A DNA stretch of 64,000 nucleotides. Origin: Thuidium tamariscinum (lineage: Eukaryota; Streptophyta; Bryopsida; Hypnales; Thuidiaceae). The stretch lies in the NCBI GenBank assembly GCA_947034885.2, contig OX344749.2, positions 39,709,682-39,773,681 of the forward strand, written 5' to 3'. The notes beneath the pieces were generated by a model. That model saw only the letters and a list, made by a program, of their open reading frames with translations. It was not told where the DNA came from and did no database searches. The translations under genes and the position numbers were made by a program. Below are positions 1 through 10,854 of this stretch, piece after piece; positions within the stretch are counted from its first letter, which is position 1, and every line of letters begins with the position of its first letter.

Positions 1-22
1 AAATTACCTTTAAAGGATGAAT

Positions 23-1724
23 GGGTCATTGCAAGAAAGGGTGAACGATTTCCTAGTCACAATTGAAACCATTCTCTTATTGTTTGCTATAACTTTTGTA
101 GCACAAGTTCAATGAATATGAAATTTTTATTGAACATGTCTAATTCTATAGTGATTAGATCCCTTTTTTTAAATTAATAAAAATTATTTTATATTCAAAA
201 ATTATTTTTGTTAATTTGTCACAAATTGAAATTAAGGATTTTTCACTATGTTATAAGTCTCCAAATTTAATGATTTGGAGGTCAAACTTTCATAGTCTAT
301 GTGTAGTAGGAAAGCATGTATCTATCAAAGGAAATTTGAAAATATATTATTTTATGTCATCCACATGTGTACAAAGTACAAACACTCTCATTGCACTCAA
401 TTTTTGAACATTGAAGACAGTTTTAACCCCTAAACCCCTGAACAACGTTTTCACCAAAAAAATGCTCCAAAATTGCCATTTCTAATACAAGAGCACAATT
501 TTTTTTTAAACATTTTTGAATCATGTAACCATAGGATCTTGTAGTAAGGTGGTTTGTAAACATGTGGAAAAAATTTCAGAAATTTCCACCGTGTAGATTG
601 CAAGATATAAGCATTTGAATTGACAAAAACTGTTTTTTTATCCTGCGAAAATCCGGGCAGCTCCACAGCTGCACTTCACAAGGTCACATTTGTGTGAAAA
701 AAAATTCAAAATGGTGGTTACTCTTTGAATTCATACTTCAATGCAAGTTGGCTACATTCTCAAAAAATTTCAAACCATTTGGAATTGTACAACATATAGG
801 AAAAAATAAGTAAGTAGAAAGAAGTAAAAAATGAGCCAAAATACTAAATTGTGAACATTTTATTTATGGAATTGAAAATTTTCAATCCCAATGGTTAAAA
901 TGTTGTAATAAAAAATCTACACCTTTTATTTTTATTTTTTTCCAAAAATATAAAAAATTGAATTAAATGAAGAATTTCAAACTTTTTTTGTACTGTAGAG
1001 ATTCTGTAACTGGCCGCAAACTACCCCAAACTCAAAATCTTCATAACTTTTGACTCATTGATTGGAATGGATTGATTCAAAGCTTCCCATGTCTGTATAA
1101 ACCTAAAGAATCAACTTGAGATTTCACTTTTCAAAAAAGAGTTTTTTTGAAAAAGTTTTTTCATCTACCTGGGCTGCCTGCCGAGCAAACAAAGTGACAT
1201 ATCATGCCATAACTTTTTATCCACAAAGTGAAAAGTTATGAAAATTGTTGGGCCTTAAAGCTACTCCTTGGACACACATTGTATCAAAATTTCAAAGAAA
1301 AAAATAAAAACTCCATCCGTAGTGAGCTGCCCAAAAAATTTATAATCTCAAAAAACGCTATTCAGGGGTTTAGGGGTTAAATCATTCTTTTGGTGAAATC
1401 TCATCATCATCAAATCTACCCAAATGGCCAATTTTTAAGTTTTTAAAATTTCATTCCTATTTTTTATAAATGTAAAATGTAAAATGTAAAATTACAATGA
1501 TAGTAACTATTTTAATGAGATTTTGCACTTTTCTTGTTCACCTACATAGAGAATTTTCTTATGTTTTTCCTTCTTAGGATACCTTTTTCTTTAAGATATA
1601 TACATGAATCATATTTTTTACTTTAAAAAAAATTTAATTTCCTAATTTTAAAATATTCCGAAAGAAGAAAATGAGTACTATAAAAAATGCTACACTTTTT
1701 GAACACCCTTTCTTGCAATGATCC
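23..1724. mobile_element. TIR repeat (GGGTCATTGCAAGAA family), interrupted by a TTAA element
   Basis: The left end reads GGGTCATTGCAAGAAAGGGT and the right end carries the reverse complement (GGATCATTGCAAGAAAGGGT), so the two ends form an inverted repeat of about 20 bp. A 958-bp TTAA element (423-1380) sits inside. Without it the host repeat is about 744 bp, close to the 718-738 bp of other elements with the same ends in this window. The left interior (about 160-420) is visibly similar to 2630-2870. No coding capacity is seen. The superfamily is not assigned. Confidence 0.7.
423..1380. mobile_element. TTAA-flanked non-autonomous DNA transposon, full-length copy A (958 bp)
   Basis: The ends are a perfect 20-bp inverted repeat: TTAACCCCTAAACCCCTGAA at 423-442 and its reverse complement at 1361-1380. 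TTAA at each outer edge, followed by a CCCC/GGGG tip, is the arrangement known for piggyBac-type elements. The relative at about 2870-2900 has no insertion and no second TTAA at the matching place, which supports TTAA being the duplicated target. The interior is AT-rich with no plausible transposase frame. Assignment to piggyBac is inference from the ends only. Confidence 0.72.
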
Positions 1725-1819
1725 AAACCAACTTTCCTCATGGTCAAGCTTCTTAGTTTTCTACATGTAAATACATAATTACTTCAAAAATAAGATATTT
1801 TTCTCATGTATTCATATCT

Positions 1820-2130
1820 ATGGCGAATTTCGTTAAAATGACGGTATTCCTTATGCCATTTTTCAGACCGCACGGTTTGAATTGAAAACTGACATTTAGG
1901 AATGGTATAGATTTCAAACATCTAGGATATATGTAGATTTTCAAAATCTATGACATGTTTAGGTTTCAGACCACACAGTTTGAAACATCTTGGACAAGTA
2001 TAAATTTCAGACATCTACAACACATGTAGATTTCAAAAATCTATGATAGTCTTAGATTTCAGACTGCGCGGTCTAAATTGTCAAAAGTGTCAAACTAATG
2101 GAATACCGCCATTTTAACAAAATTCGCCAT
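1820..2130. mobile_element. MITE, TGGCGAATTT family, copy 1
   Basis: About 31 bp at the left end (starting ATGGCGAATTTCGTTAAAAT) is repeated inverted at the right end (ending in TTCGCCAT) with a few mismatches. TA flanks the TGGCG tip on both sides in this copy and in the copy at 11978, so TA is the likely target duplication. The interior contains several short degenerate units around AGATTTCAAACATCTAGGA in both orientations. No coding capacity is seen. Confidence 0.75.
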
Positions 2131-2460
2131 ATCTATATGTATGAGCAATCATGTATATGTGTACATTGTATAATTTTCAATAATTAAAAATATTTAAATG
2201 ATTTTTTTGATGATTTATTAAAATATTTTCTTTGTAAAAATCATAGTAATGACAAACAAGCACAAACTTATATAGAAAATATAAGAAAAGTGAAGGTAAT
2301 AGACATTAGCACATAATACTATAATTGGTACATTGCTTGGATTTTCACAGAATAATTTGATAGAAAAAGTTTAAAAGTAGTGAGTTTTAAACTTTCAAGA
2401 TGCAATCTTCAAAGTAACAAGAATTACAATTTCAAAAATTTAGAAAAGAAAATTGTGTGT

Positions 2461-2476
2461 TTATATATATATATAT
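2461..2476. repeat. TA microsatellite
   Basis: A short run of alternating T and A sits at the left edge of the foldback repeat. Similar runs occur near 11362, 12927 and 41122. Confidence 0.6.
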
Positions 2477-2603
2477 CGGGGTGATTGCAAGAATTGAAGT
2501 ACCTAACACTTTGGTTGTGTTCTGATTTTGGAGCACTATAACTTTTGAAACCAACACCAAAACCAAAAATATATACTTTTAGATACCTTGACTAAAATTG
2601 TTT

Positions 2604-2627
2604 CTATTATTATTATTATTATTATTT
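2604..2627. repeat. ATT trinucleotide microsatellite
   Basis: About seven consecutive ATT units lie within the left arm of the foldback repeat. The right arm lacks the expansion at the matching place, so it arose after the arms formed. Confidence 0.6.
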
Positions 2628-3245
2628 TAAAAATCATTTTATATTTAAAAGTCAATTTTGTTAAATTGTCACACTTTGATGGAGAGGGATTTTCTATAAT
2701 ATTGAGCAGTTAAAATTGATGATTTTTAGCTGAAATTTCTATGGTATATTTTCCTAGAAGGTAGACATGTTCCTGCTAAAGGACATCTAAAAATGCATTA
2801 TTTATATCCTCCATATTTATACAAACAAGCCACTTTTGCACGTGTAATTCCAAACATTAGAAATAATTTTGACCTCATTTTTTAAGTCAAATCTCATCAC
2901 TAAAAAGTCTTCCCAATTGGCCAATTTATGTTTTTGTTGAAATTTTTTTTTCCCTATTTTATATGAATAAAAACATTGAAGCATTTATTTTCTAGGACAT
3001 TTTCTTGGACATAGAGATTTATTCCAAAAAATATAGGCTTCAATGTTTTAATTTGTAGAAAATAGAGAAAAGAAATTTCAACAAAAATAAAATTTGCCCA
3101 TTTGGGAAGACTTTTTGGTGATGAGATTTGATTAAAAAAAATGAGGTCAAAACTATTTTACATGCAATTGATGTTTGGAACTACATGTGCAAGGAGGTCT
3201 GTTTGCACAAATGTGGAGGATATGAAATAATGTATTTTTAAATGT

Positions 3246-3983
3246 TGGATAATTGCAAAAAACACTTGTTCTATTTTTTGTCCCCTTGGCTTTGGATGGG
3301 TGGTTTTTACTCACAACTTTGCATCATTTGTCCATTTCACACAAAACTTGAAATAAAAGTACCTATAAAAGTTTTAGACATAATGTAATTTTTGAAATTT
3401 TAAAAATGCTTTAAAATTTTTAAATAGCCTTTGATTGGATGTCTACCTTATCCATTTTGGGAGGTTTTAATCCTATTTTTGACCCAAGAATGAAAATTTC
3501 AAGCTCAAAATTGTCATTCAAGACTTTTACTAAAGTTACACAAGATCACAAAGAAATATTTTAAAAATAATAAACTGTCCAACTTCCACATGTGCTCAAA
3601 GTAGACTACCTTTGCTCATGTGTAGAGAACACAATTTTTTTTTCTCAAAGATGAAAATGGTTGAAGAGAAGCATCTTGAGGTTTGGAAAAATGGATTTCT
3701 TAAAAACTTGTTTTTATGAATTTTTTTACTATTTAAAAAAGTTCAAACATGAAAGTGTCTATTTTCATTGTATTTTCCATTGTGCTTTTTTTGTGCATAA
3801 CTTTCAGAGTTAAATTTTCTTATGTCTGACTTTTAAGAGACAATATTCTCATATATTTCTTTTCAAATAATCCATTTTTTTAATTTAAAAAAAAATTATT
3901 CCAAAAGTCACAAGACTCATCAAAATAGGCCAATTTGAGCCAAAAACGGAAAGTGTTTCCTTGAGTGTTTCTTGCAATGACCC
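3246..3983. mobile_element. TIR repeat (GGGTCATTGCAAGAA family), inserted in the foldback
   Basis: The ends read GGATAATTGCAAAAAACACTT on the left and AGTGTTTCTTGCAATGACCC on the right, which are inverted copies. The interior, such as the motif around GGATGTCTAC near 3438, recurs in opposite orientation in the elements at 18477 and 29079. The element is 738 bp and non-coding. It interrupts the right arm of the 2480-4283 foldback, so it is younger than that structure. Confidence 0.65.
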
Positions 3984-4484
3984 TATCCTTTAGTATAAAC
4001 ATGTCTACATACTAGGAAGATATACCATAGAAATTTCAATTGAAAATCATCAACTCAAAATCCTCAATTTAGTATTAAAAAAACCCATGTATGTCAAAGT
4101 GTGACAAATTAACAAAATTGACTTTTAAATATAAAATGATTTTAAATTTTTTTGAAAAATAACAAAAATATAATTTAAGTCGAGATATCTAGTAATAGAT
4201 TTTTTGGTTTTGGCATTCAATTCATACTTCAAAAGTTATAGTGCTCCAAAAATCATAAGGCAACTAGCTAGGTATTTCGTGCCAACACCAATATATATTT
4301 AATATTGAGTACAAATGGTCATGACCCAATGTTACAAAAAAAGTCACATTTTCATCCAAAATATTTTTCATCCAATCCATTTTTTCCTAAGTTCAATCAT
4401 TGTTACATTGCAACATGTGTATGCTAGTGTATGTATGTCTATATATAGAGAGATATATACACATTTAGAGTTGCATTTGTTTAG

Positions 4485-4555
4485 TTAACCCTGAAAGGTT
4501 TTTGACTATATTTTTACCAAAAATGTTTCAAAATTGTCATTTCTAATAGATTTAC
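4485..4555. mobile_element. Fragment of a TTAA element (one terminus only)
   Basis: TTAACCCTGAAAGGTTTTTG and the next 50 bases match one terminus of the 958-bp TTAA element family (compare the complement of 60440-60510). The rest of the element is absent and a CACTA-ended MITE follows. Confidence 0.5.
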
Positions 4556-4618
4556 CAACTCTTAGGGTGAGGATTCTCAAATCTCAATGTAAGAGAAAAT
4601 GTCATGAGATACAAAAAC

Positions 4619-4750
4619 CACTAGTAGAAAATGTACCCGATTTTGTTATTTTGGTTGTGTTGATGATTAATAGATTTTTGTTGATTAACAAAAATCTATT
4701 GATTGTCAGCGTGACCAAAACAATAAAACCAGGCACATTTTCTACTAGTG
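4619..4750. mobile_element. CACTA-ended MITE (132 bp)
   Basis: The perfect 16-bp terminal inverted repeat is CACTAGTAGAAAATGT and its complement; imperfect pairing extends to about 37 bp on each side. A central palindrome around AATAGATTTTTGTTGATTAA lets almost the whole element fold into a hairpin. CACTAGTAGAAAA is a common tip of plant CACTA/En-Spm-derived MITEs. No clear 3-bp target duplication is visible. Confidence 0.75.
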
Positions 4751-4919
4751 AAAATAGGGTCAATTAAATTTGTTGAACTCAAATTTATTTAGGGAAATTT
4801 ATACTTTTAGTAGATCTACTATAGCATTGGTTATATATCTTATAGATAATTATATAAAACCGGATATTGAAAAAGCCCACATTTTTATGTAGAATAGGAA
4901 AAAATAAGATGCCAAACAT

Positions 4920-5630
4920 AGGTGATTGCAAGAAACACATGTACTATTTGTTGTGTTTTGCAACAATACTTATGATTTTTTCTAGAGTTCTTTAAAATTA
5001 GGAATTAAATTTTTTACTTAATTTAAAAAGATGGCCAATGTATGTATCTTTAAAATGAAGATAACCACCAAAGGAAATTTATTAAAAAAAATCTCTAGGT
5101 AGGAGAATTAAAAAAGTGCCAAATCTCAAGAAAATATATATCTTGATGTTTTAATTAATAAAAAATAGGAAAAAGTTCAAGTAAATAAAAGAAAGACTAG
5201 CCATTTGCAAATACTTTATAGAGATTTTCATTCACCAATAAAAAATCCAAAATAATTTTTTATATGTTTCAAAATGGAACTAGAAAGAGGCTCATTTTGT
5301 GGACTTCTACAATCTACACAACATTTAATCTGTTATTTTTAAAAATCCTTTGTATACAAAATAAAAATATACTACAAGACCAAATCCTCCAAATTTCAAC
5401 TCCAAATTTGTTTCTTTAGGTACTACTTTATTAAAAGAAATGGCAAGTGTGACATAATATTGGAGGCTATTATTATTTAGTAAAACATTTTAAGGAAATT
5501 CCAAAATTTAGACAACATGTATAATAGTCATAAGTACCTTGCCCATGAATTTTGAATGATTTGGAGCCAAAATACAAAAGTTATGGTTTAAAAATTTACT
5601 AGTACACAATGTGTGACGAAAAGTGCTTAG
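4920..5630. mobile_element. TIR repeat (GGTGATTGCAAGAAACAC), right end decayed
   Basis: The left end AGGTGATTGCAAGAAACACA and much of the interior match the element at 13102-13813 in the same orientation. The right end has decayed (it stops near GTGTGACGAAAAGTGCTTAG), so the limit at about 5630 is approximate. Non-coding. Confidence 0.5.
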
Positions 5631-6250
5631 TAGGTTCAATTTGTTGATGAATGGTTTAGGAGTGTGGTTGTAATTGTTGTCTTGAATTTGAATTAAGCAC
5701 CTTCAGATTGGTGGGAAATACTCTTGAGGTCATGCTTCTTTGGCGGGAACATGCTAGTGTTCAAAATTTGCAATGAATTTAGAATTTAGATTGAGACTAA
5801 TCATACATGTGTTTGTGAACACATTTGGTATAAGAAATTATTGTATTTTTATTTTTTTGGTATTTCAATATGCTCTTCTTACATGGAATGTGTACCATTG
5901 CAAGATAGTATATTGTAGCTCATTGCTTATGTATTTTAGAGATTGTTTTCTTGTCAATAGCACACTTTAGCCATTGAGTTTATTTTCAATGGCCCTTTCA
6001 ATAGTATGCTATAGATATTGTGTGCAATGTCAAATGTTTACATGTTATGGAAAACATTCTTGTTGACATGTTTGCATTTGTAAAGAGTTTACATTCCTCT
6101 CAATATTCTATAGCTCTAAAATGTACAAAACAATAAGGTGCCAAAAATAAGTTTTCCTACCCATTTACAAAAGAAATAGGGTGCTAAAACATACATTCTA
6201 GTAGCTTTTTATTTACAAATAGGGAGACAAAAGAAAGATGGAAGGAGACA
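5631..6250. other. AT-rich intergenic DNA, no feature recognised
   Basis: Low-GC sequence with only short, codon-poor open frames. I see no paired ends or gene. Confidence 0.5.
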
Positions 6251-7045
6251 GGAGTGCTATTTTGTGAGCCTTAGAGCATGAACTTGTGAACTTGAGAGCT
6301 TGTGAGCCTCTAATTTTTGGTGAAATTTTTAGTAATTTTTAGAATGTGAACCTATTACTGTACTTTAGGAATTTAGGATTTTTATAGCTGGTAACCCCCT
6401 TGTGGGATTTGAAATTTATAACCTTCAAAACTCTTTTTTTCAAAAAAAAAAGTTTCCATTTTTTTTCCATTTTTCCATTTTTTTTGCAACTCCATCACCC
6501 TCCAAAAACCTTCTCAATATCAAGAAGCCCCATGGAGGTAGAGGGGTTTGGAGCTCTCAAAACTTTTGTTTTCATTCTTTCAAATTTTTTTTTCTTTTTT
6601 TGTGACTGTTTCACTAGTTCACTTTTTTTGCAACTTTGTCACCCCTCACACCCTTCTCTTGGTACCAAGAGAACAATTGGGGGGGTGATAGAGTTGCAAG
6701 AAAATGAATTAAAATAAAAAAATAAAAAATAAAAAATAAAATTTTTGGCAACTCCATTACTCTAGAAAATCCCTTGTCAAGTTTTGGATTTTGGACCTTA
6801 AAAAAAAATTCAAAATTTTTTAAAAAAATTAGAAGGTATTGAGAGGCCCTTTGTAGATAGTAGAATTTGAAATTAAAAAATATGTTAACCACACTTCCAT
6901 GGTCATAGATCCACGGTCATAGGTCCATGGTCATAGGGCTAAAATTTTACTATAAATAGATTTTTTTAAATGACTTTATTTTTTTCTCTTTTGACCTAAA
7001 AAATTCAAAGGTTTTTTTGGTTAATGCTTTAGGCTCACAAGGCTG
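6251..7045 (+). mobile_element. Dispersed TGTGAGCC-ended repeat, copy 1
   Basis: About 790 bp that recurs as a reverse complement at 10093-10854. Both copies begin GCTATTTTGTGAGCC and end in further TTGTGAGCC-like units. Inside is a tandem run of a 15-bp unit like GGTCATAGGTCCATG (about 6895-6940), and long poly-A/poly-T stretches. The open frames here are translations of homopolymer runs, not genes. Confidence 0.65.
6895..6940. repeat. 15-bp tandem repeat (TCCATGGTCATAG)
   Basis: Three near-identical units of CCATGGTCATAGGT occur in a row. The inverted counterpart is at 10247-10285. Confidence 0.7.
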
Positions 7046-7149
7046 ACAAATTAGAGTCGTTGGGAAGGAGATAAATATCCCCAATTAAATATCCCATTAT
7101 CGCACATGGTTACCAAATGTAAAGGTGCCTCGACTCCCTCGAGTACCAA

Positions 7150-8410
7150 CTTTTAGAAAAAAATCACTTTTAGACACATGTACCAAACTAACCTAAGGAT
7201 CTTATAGTAGACTAGTTTGAAAAGATGTTGAAATTTTTTCAAAATCCTAAACCTAAAACCCTAAATCCAAATTGTATAGATTATAAGATATTAGTGTTTG
7301 AATTGAAAAATATCTTTTCTTTAAGCCTCCAAAATTTTGGGCACTTACATTTTAGATGGTCACATTTGTATGAAAAAATTCCCCACATGCTAAAATGGTG
7401 GTTACACTTTGTATTTGTTTTTCAAAGCAACTTGGATACATGCTTAAAAATTTGCAAATCATTTGGAATTCTTCAATATATAGGAAAAAATTAGTAAGTA
7501 GAAAGGAGTAGAAAATGACTCAAAATACTATATTGTTAACAATTTATTAATGGAATTGAGAAATGCCAATTTCAATGTTTGTAATGTTGTAATCAATAAC
7601 CTACATCTAATTTTTTTAAATTTATAAACTATTAAAAATTGAATAAAATAAAGGACTTCAAAGTTTATCTTAATGTAGAGAGATTCATAATTATCCTCAA
7701 ACTACCTACAAACTAAAACTCCTCATAACTTTCATCTCATTAATCAAATGGAATTGTTCAAAGATTTTCATGTACATATAAATCTAATAAACCAATTCCA
7801 AATTTTGATTTTCCAAAAAAGACAATGATTTTTAAAAGAAGCTTTTTTAGCTGCTAAGGTTGTACATTGAGCAATGAAACATTAGAAGAGATTTGAAGGC
7901 ATTGGAAGCCTGCAAGTTATTTTGAGCTTTCAAACTATGGGAACATATTGGGAACGTGCCACATCAATAGTTTGACGTGGTCGAGAGATTGCCACTTGAA
8001 AAAATATCAATTTTTATAATTATTTAATTATTTTTTATTAAAAAAAAATTAATTCAATTTTAGGTTTCTTAACACTTTTTAAAAATTTTGAATTTCGTTT
8101 TCCAAAAATCTGAAAAATTCAGCCAATAGGGCCAATCTATAGTTTTTTGACAACATAGGGAACAAGCTAGGGAAGAGCCTTGAAATGGGCTTCTCTTGCC
8201 CTCAAATCCCTTCTAATGACTACTTATCATACAATAACTTTTTAACCATACAATCAAAGTTATGAAAATTGTTGGGCCTTAAAGCTACCCCTCGAGCATA
8301 ATATGCTATGTGAAAAATTCAAAGAAAAAGAAAAGAAAAACTCCATTTGTAGTGAGTTGCCCTAAATTGATATGTTGCCAAAAAATGTAGTTTAGGGCTT
8401 TAGGGATTAA
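7150..8410. mobile_element. TTAA element, diverged copy with a nested MITE
   Basis: The sequence follows copy A (423-1380) in the same orientation, for example GTTGGGCCTTAAAGCTACYCC at about 8272, and ends AGGGATTAA at 8410. The left tip is unrecognisable, so the start is approximate. A separate 339-bp element (7880-8218) interrupts it where copy A reads continuously. Confidence 0.6.
7880..8218. mobile_element. MITE with CATTAGAAG ends, nested in a TTAA element
   Basis: The ends are CATTAGAAGAGATTTGAAGGC and the complement of CATTAGAAGGGATTTGAGGGC, nearly perfect over 21 bp. Copy A of the host TTAA element lacks this segment, so it is an insertion. A diverged relative lies at about 49551-49895, sharing the motif CACATCAATAGTTTGRC and TTTAGGTTTCTTAACACTTT. 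Confidence 0.65.
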
Positions 8411-10092
8411 GATTAAAACCATTTACATTCAAGATGTATATGAAAATTAAAATTTGATTTTCAAAATGACCTTTGAGGCTTGCAATGTTCTTTAAAGGTT
8501 GAGAAAAAAGAAGAAAGGGGAGCTTAAGCCTTAAAGAATACAACTCAACCCAAATCCCACTAAAGCGGGTGCAGGGAGAGGAAAGATAAAAAAGGATAGA
8601 GTTTTTACCTAGAACAATAAATGCTATAGGATCAAATATAACATTTGTTTATACACTTAATAGCTTAGAATTCATTAGCAATATATATGTGCCTATTCTC
8701 ACTAAACTTCTCAAAATTAGCAAAGAAGTTTTTCATTATAGAAAATTTCATGCCATATGAAGGTTGCTTTCTTGTATGAAAACGTGAAAATTTAGAAAAT
8801 ATTAGTCCAAACTAGTAAAAATTGGTTCACATAGAATCTTCCTAATGAAAGTTACTTGTTGAACTTGTTAGATTTTTTATTAAGAAATTATTTATTATCA
8901 TTATTTTAAAATATATTATTGTATTGTATTTGCACATCTACAAAAATCAGAATACCCTTCTATAGGGCCTAAATTTCCTACAATGCTTGATAGAATTTTG
9001 AGCTATGTTTTTTGGCACATTGAGATGTATAAAAGTAAGAGACCTTAAAAAACTTTATATTATTTTGAAAATTTCAAGTTAATAAATATATTTTTATATA
9101 TTTCTATTTCATAATTGAAATTTATCTATTTAAATGTTTTTAATGTATTTTATTTTTAAATATATTCCAAAATGGTCTTTTGGAAATTAGAATTTTATTC
9201 AAACTTTAATACAGAATGCGACGTTGCAAACGCAGGTGCAAACGTGAACAATTTTTACAATCAAAATTTGGATATAAATTGGCCAAATTGTAATATAAAC
9301 ATAAGTGTTTTGAAATTAAGAATCTTGAAGGGAAACTAAGTTTTTCAAAGGAAAATTTGATATTAGTTGATTGATAGTTTATATTTGAACATGATTCACT
9401 TCATTTTTCATCATGGTTATAATATTACTATTTGTTTTAAAATTAGATTTTGAAAACAAAATGTTCAATGTGCACAAAGTATACTAACCTTTGTCAAATC
9501 TTTGTTCAAGAATGAACTATACCATGCATGCATTTGCCTAGTACTGATTGAGAACTATATTTTTGGAAAAAATGTCTATGGTTTAACTTGCCTCATACAT
9601 TGTCTAAAGTCCAAATGTCCCTAACAACATCTTTGCTTTTGAAGCCTTAAAGGCTACATGTTACAAAGGTATGAAAATCTCAACTATACAATCTTGAAGT
9701 GTGCATATTGAAATAGCAAAAAAATAGCAAAAAAGAGGTGCAAAAAAATACATCTATGATTGAACCTCCTACTAAAATGCTTTTCAATCACTCATAACTT
9801 CTTAGATTGATATGAAAATTAGCCATACAAAGTAGACTAAGATACACAACTTTTCAATATATTTTTTTATTAGAAACAAACAATGTATGAAGAAAAAACA
9901 AGCCATTGAAGTTCACAATAATCCTAAAATATTTGGTTTTGAACTTCAAATTGCTTCCAAACATTCAAAAGAACTTGGATTTCCATGAAAATTGGACTAC
10001 AGTAATGAAAGTCTTAGAGGAACATAATTCAACAAATTTGATTGAACAAACGTTAGTTGAAGAAGATATAAGCCTCTTAAGCAACGACGTTA
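8411..10092. other. AT-rich intergenic DNA, no gene seen
   Basis: No open frame with protein-like composition and no paired termini found. A short stretch at about 9210-9250 is less AT-rich (GCGACGTTGCAAACGCAGG) but has no recognisable role. Confidence 0.5.
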
Positions 10093-10854
10093 GTTTGTGA
10101 GTCTAAAAGCATGAGCTTGCGAGCCGTGAGCGTAGGTTTTGTGAGCCCAGAGAATTAACCAAAAAAAACTCTGAATTCTTTAAGCCAAGAGAAAAAAAAA
10201 GTGAAGTTATTTTTAAAAAATGTATTTATAGTAAAATTTCAGCTTTATGACCGTGGACCTATGACCGTGGACCTATGACCGTGGAAATGTGGTTAATGTA
10301 TTTTAAAATTTCAAACTCTACTATCTCCAAAGGGCCTCTCAATACATTCCAAAAAAAAGAAAAAAAAGAAAAAAAAAGAAAAAAAACTTTTTTTTTTCTT
10401 GTTTTTTTTTCCGACTTTTTTACCCTGAAATTGATCTCTCAGTACCAAGAGAAGGTTTTCGAGTGTGAAAAGTCGCAAAAAAAATGAACTAGTAACATAG
10501 TTGGAAAAAAAAAAGTTGAAAAAAAAATGAAAAAAAAAGTTTTGAAAGCTCCAAAGCCCTCTACCTCCAAACCCCTTTCAATATCAAGACGGATTTTGGA
10601 AGGTGATGGAGTTGCAAAAAAAATTTGAAAAATAAAAAAAGGACTGAAAAAAAAAATTTGAAAAACTAAAACTAAATAAAATACATAAAAAGTTTTGAAA
10701 GTCACAAATTTCAAATCCCATGAGGGGGATACTAGATATACAAATCTAAAATTCTTAAAGCACGGTAATAGGTCCATGCCCTAAAAATCACTAAAAATTT
10801 CACCAAAAATTCTAGGCTCACAAGCTCACAGGCTCATAGGCTCACAAAATAGCA
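10093..10854 (-). mobile_element. Dispersed TGTGAGCC-ended repeat, copy 2 (inverted)
   Basis: Reverse complement of the repeat at 6251-7045, sharing the tandem CCGTGGACCTATGA units (10247-10285), the GGGCCTCTCAATA block, and TGTGAGCC-rich ends. Homopurine/homopyrimidine runs at about 10343-10430 create artificial open frames. Confidence 0.65.

Larger units (their letters stand above)
2480..4283. repeat. Large foldback repeat (two inverted arms), split by a later insertion
   Basis: The left arm (2480-2985) and right arm (3035-3245 plus 3984-4283) are reverse complements over several hundred bases. For example TTTGGAGCACTATAACTTTT at about 2528 matches the complement near 4240. The loop is about 50 bp. 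The right arm is split by a separate TIR element at 3246-3983. The left end starts GGGTGATTGCAAGAA, like the other elements with those ends, so the palindrome may be two head-to-head copies of that family. Confidence 0.65.

Noticed and set aside
6400-6892. Phe/Lys-rich ORFs on both strands
   Set aside because: Translations of poly-T and poly-A runs in a dispersed repeat.
7245-7267. AAACCCTAAA-like telomeric motif
   Set aside because: Only one or two degenerate units, inside a TTAA element; not an interstitial telomere array.
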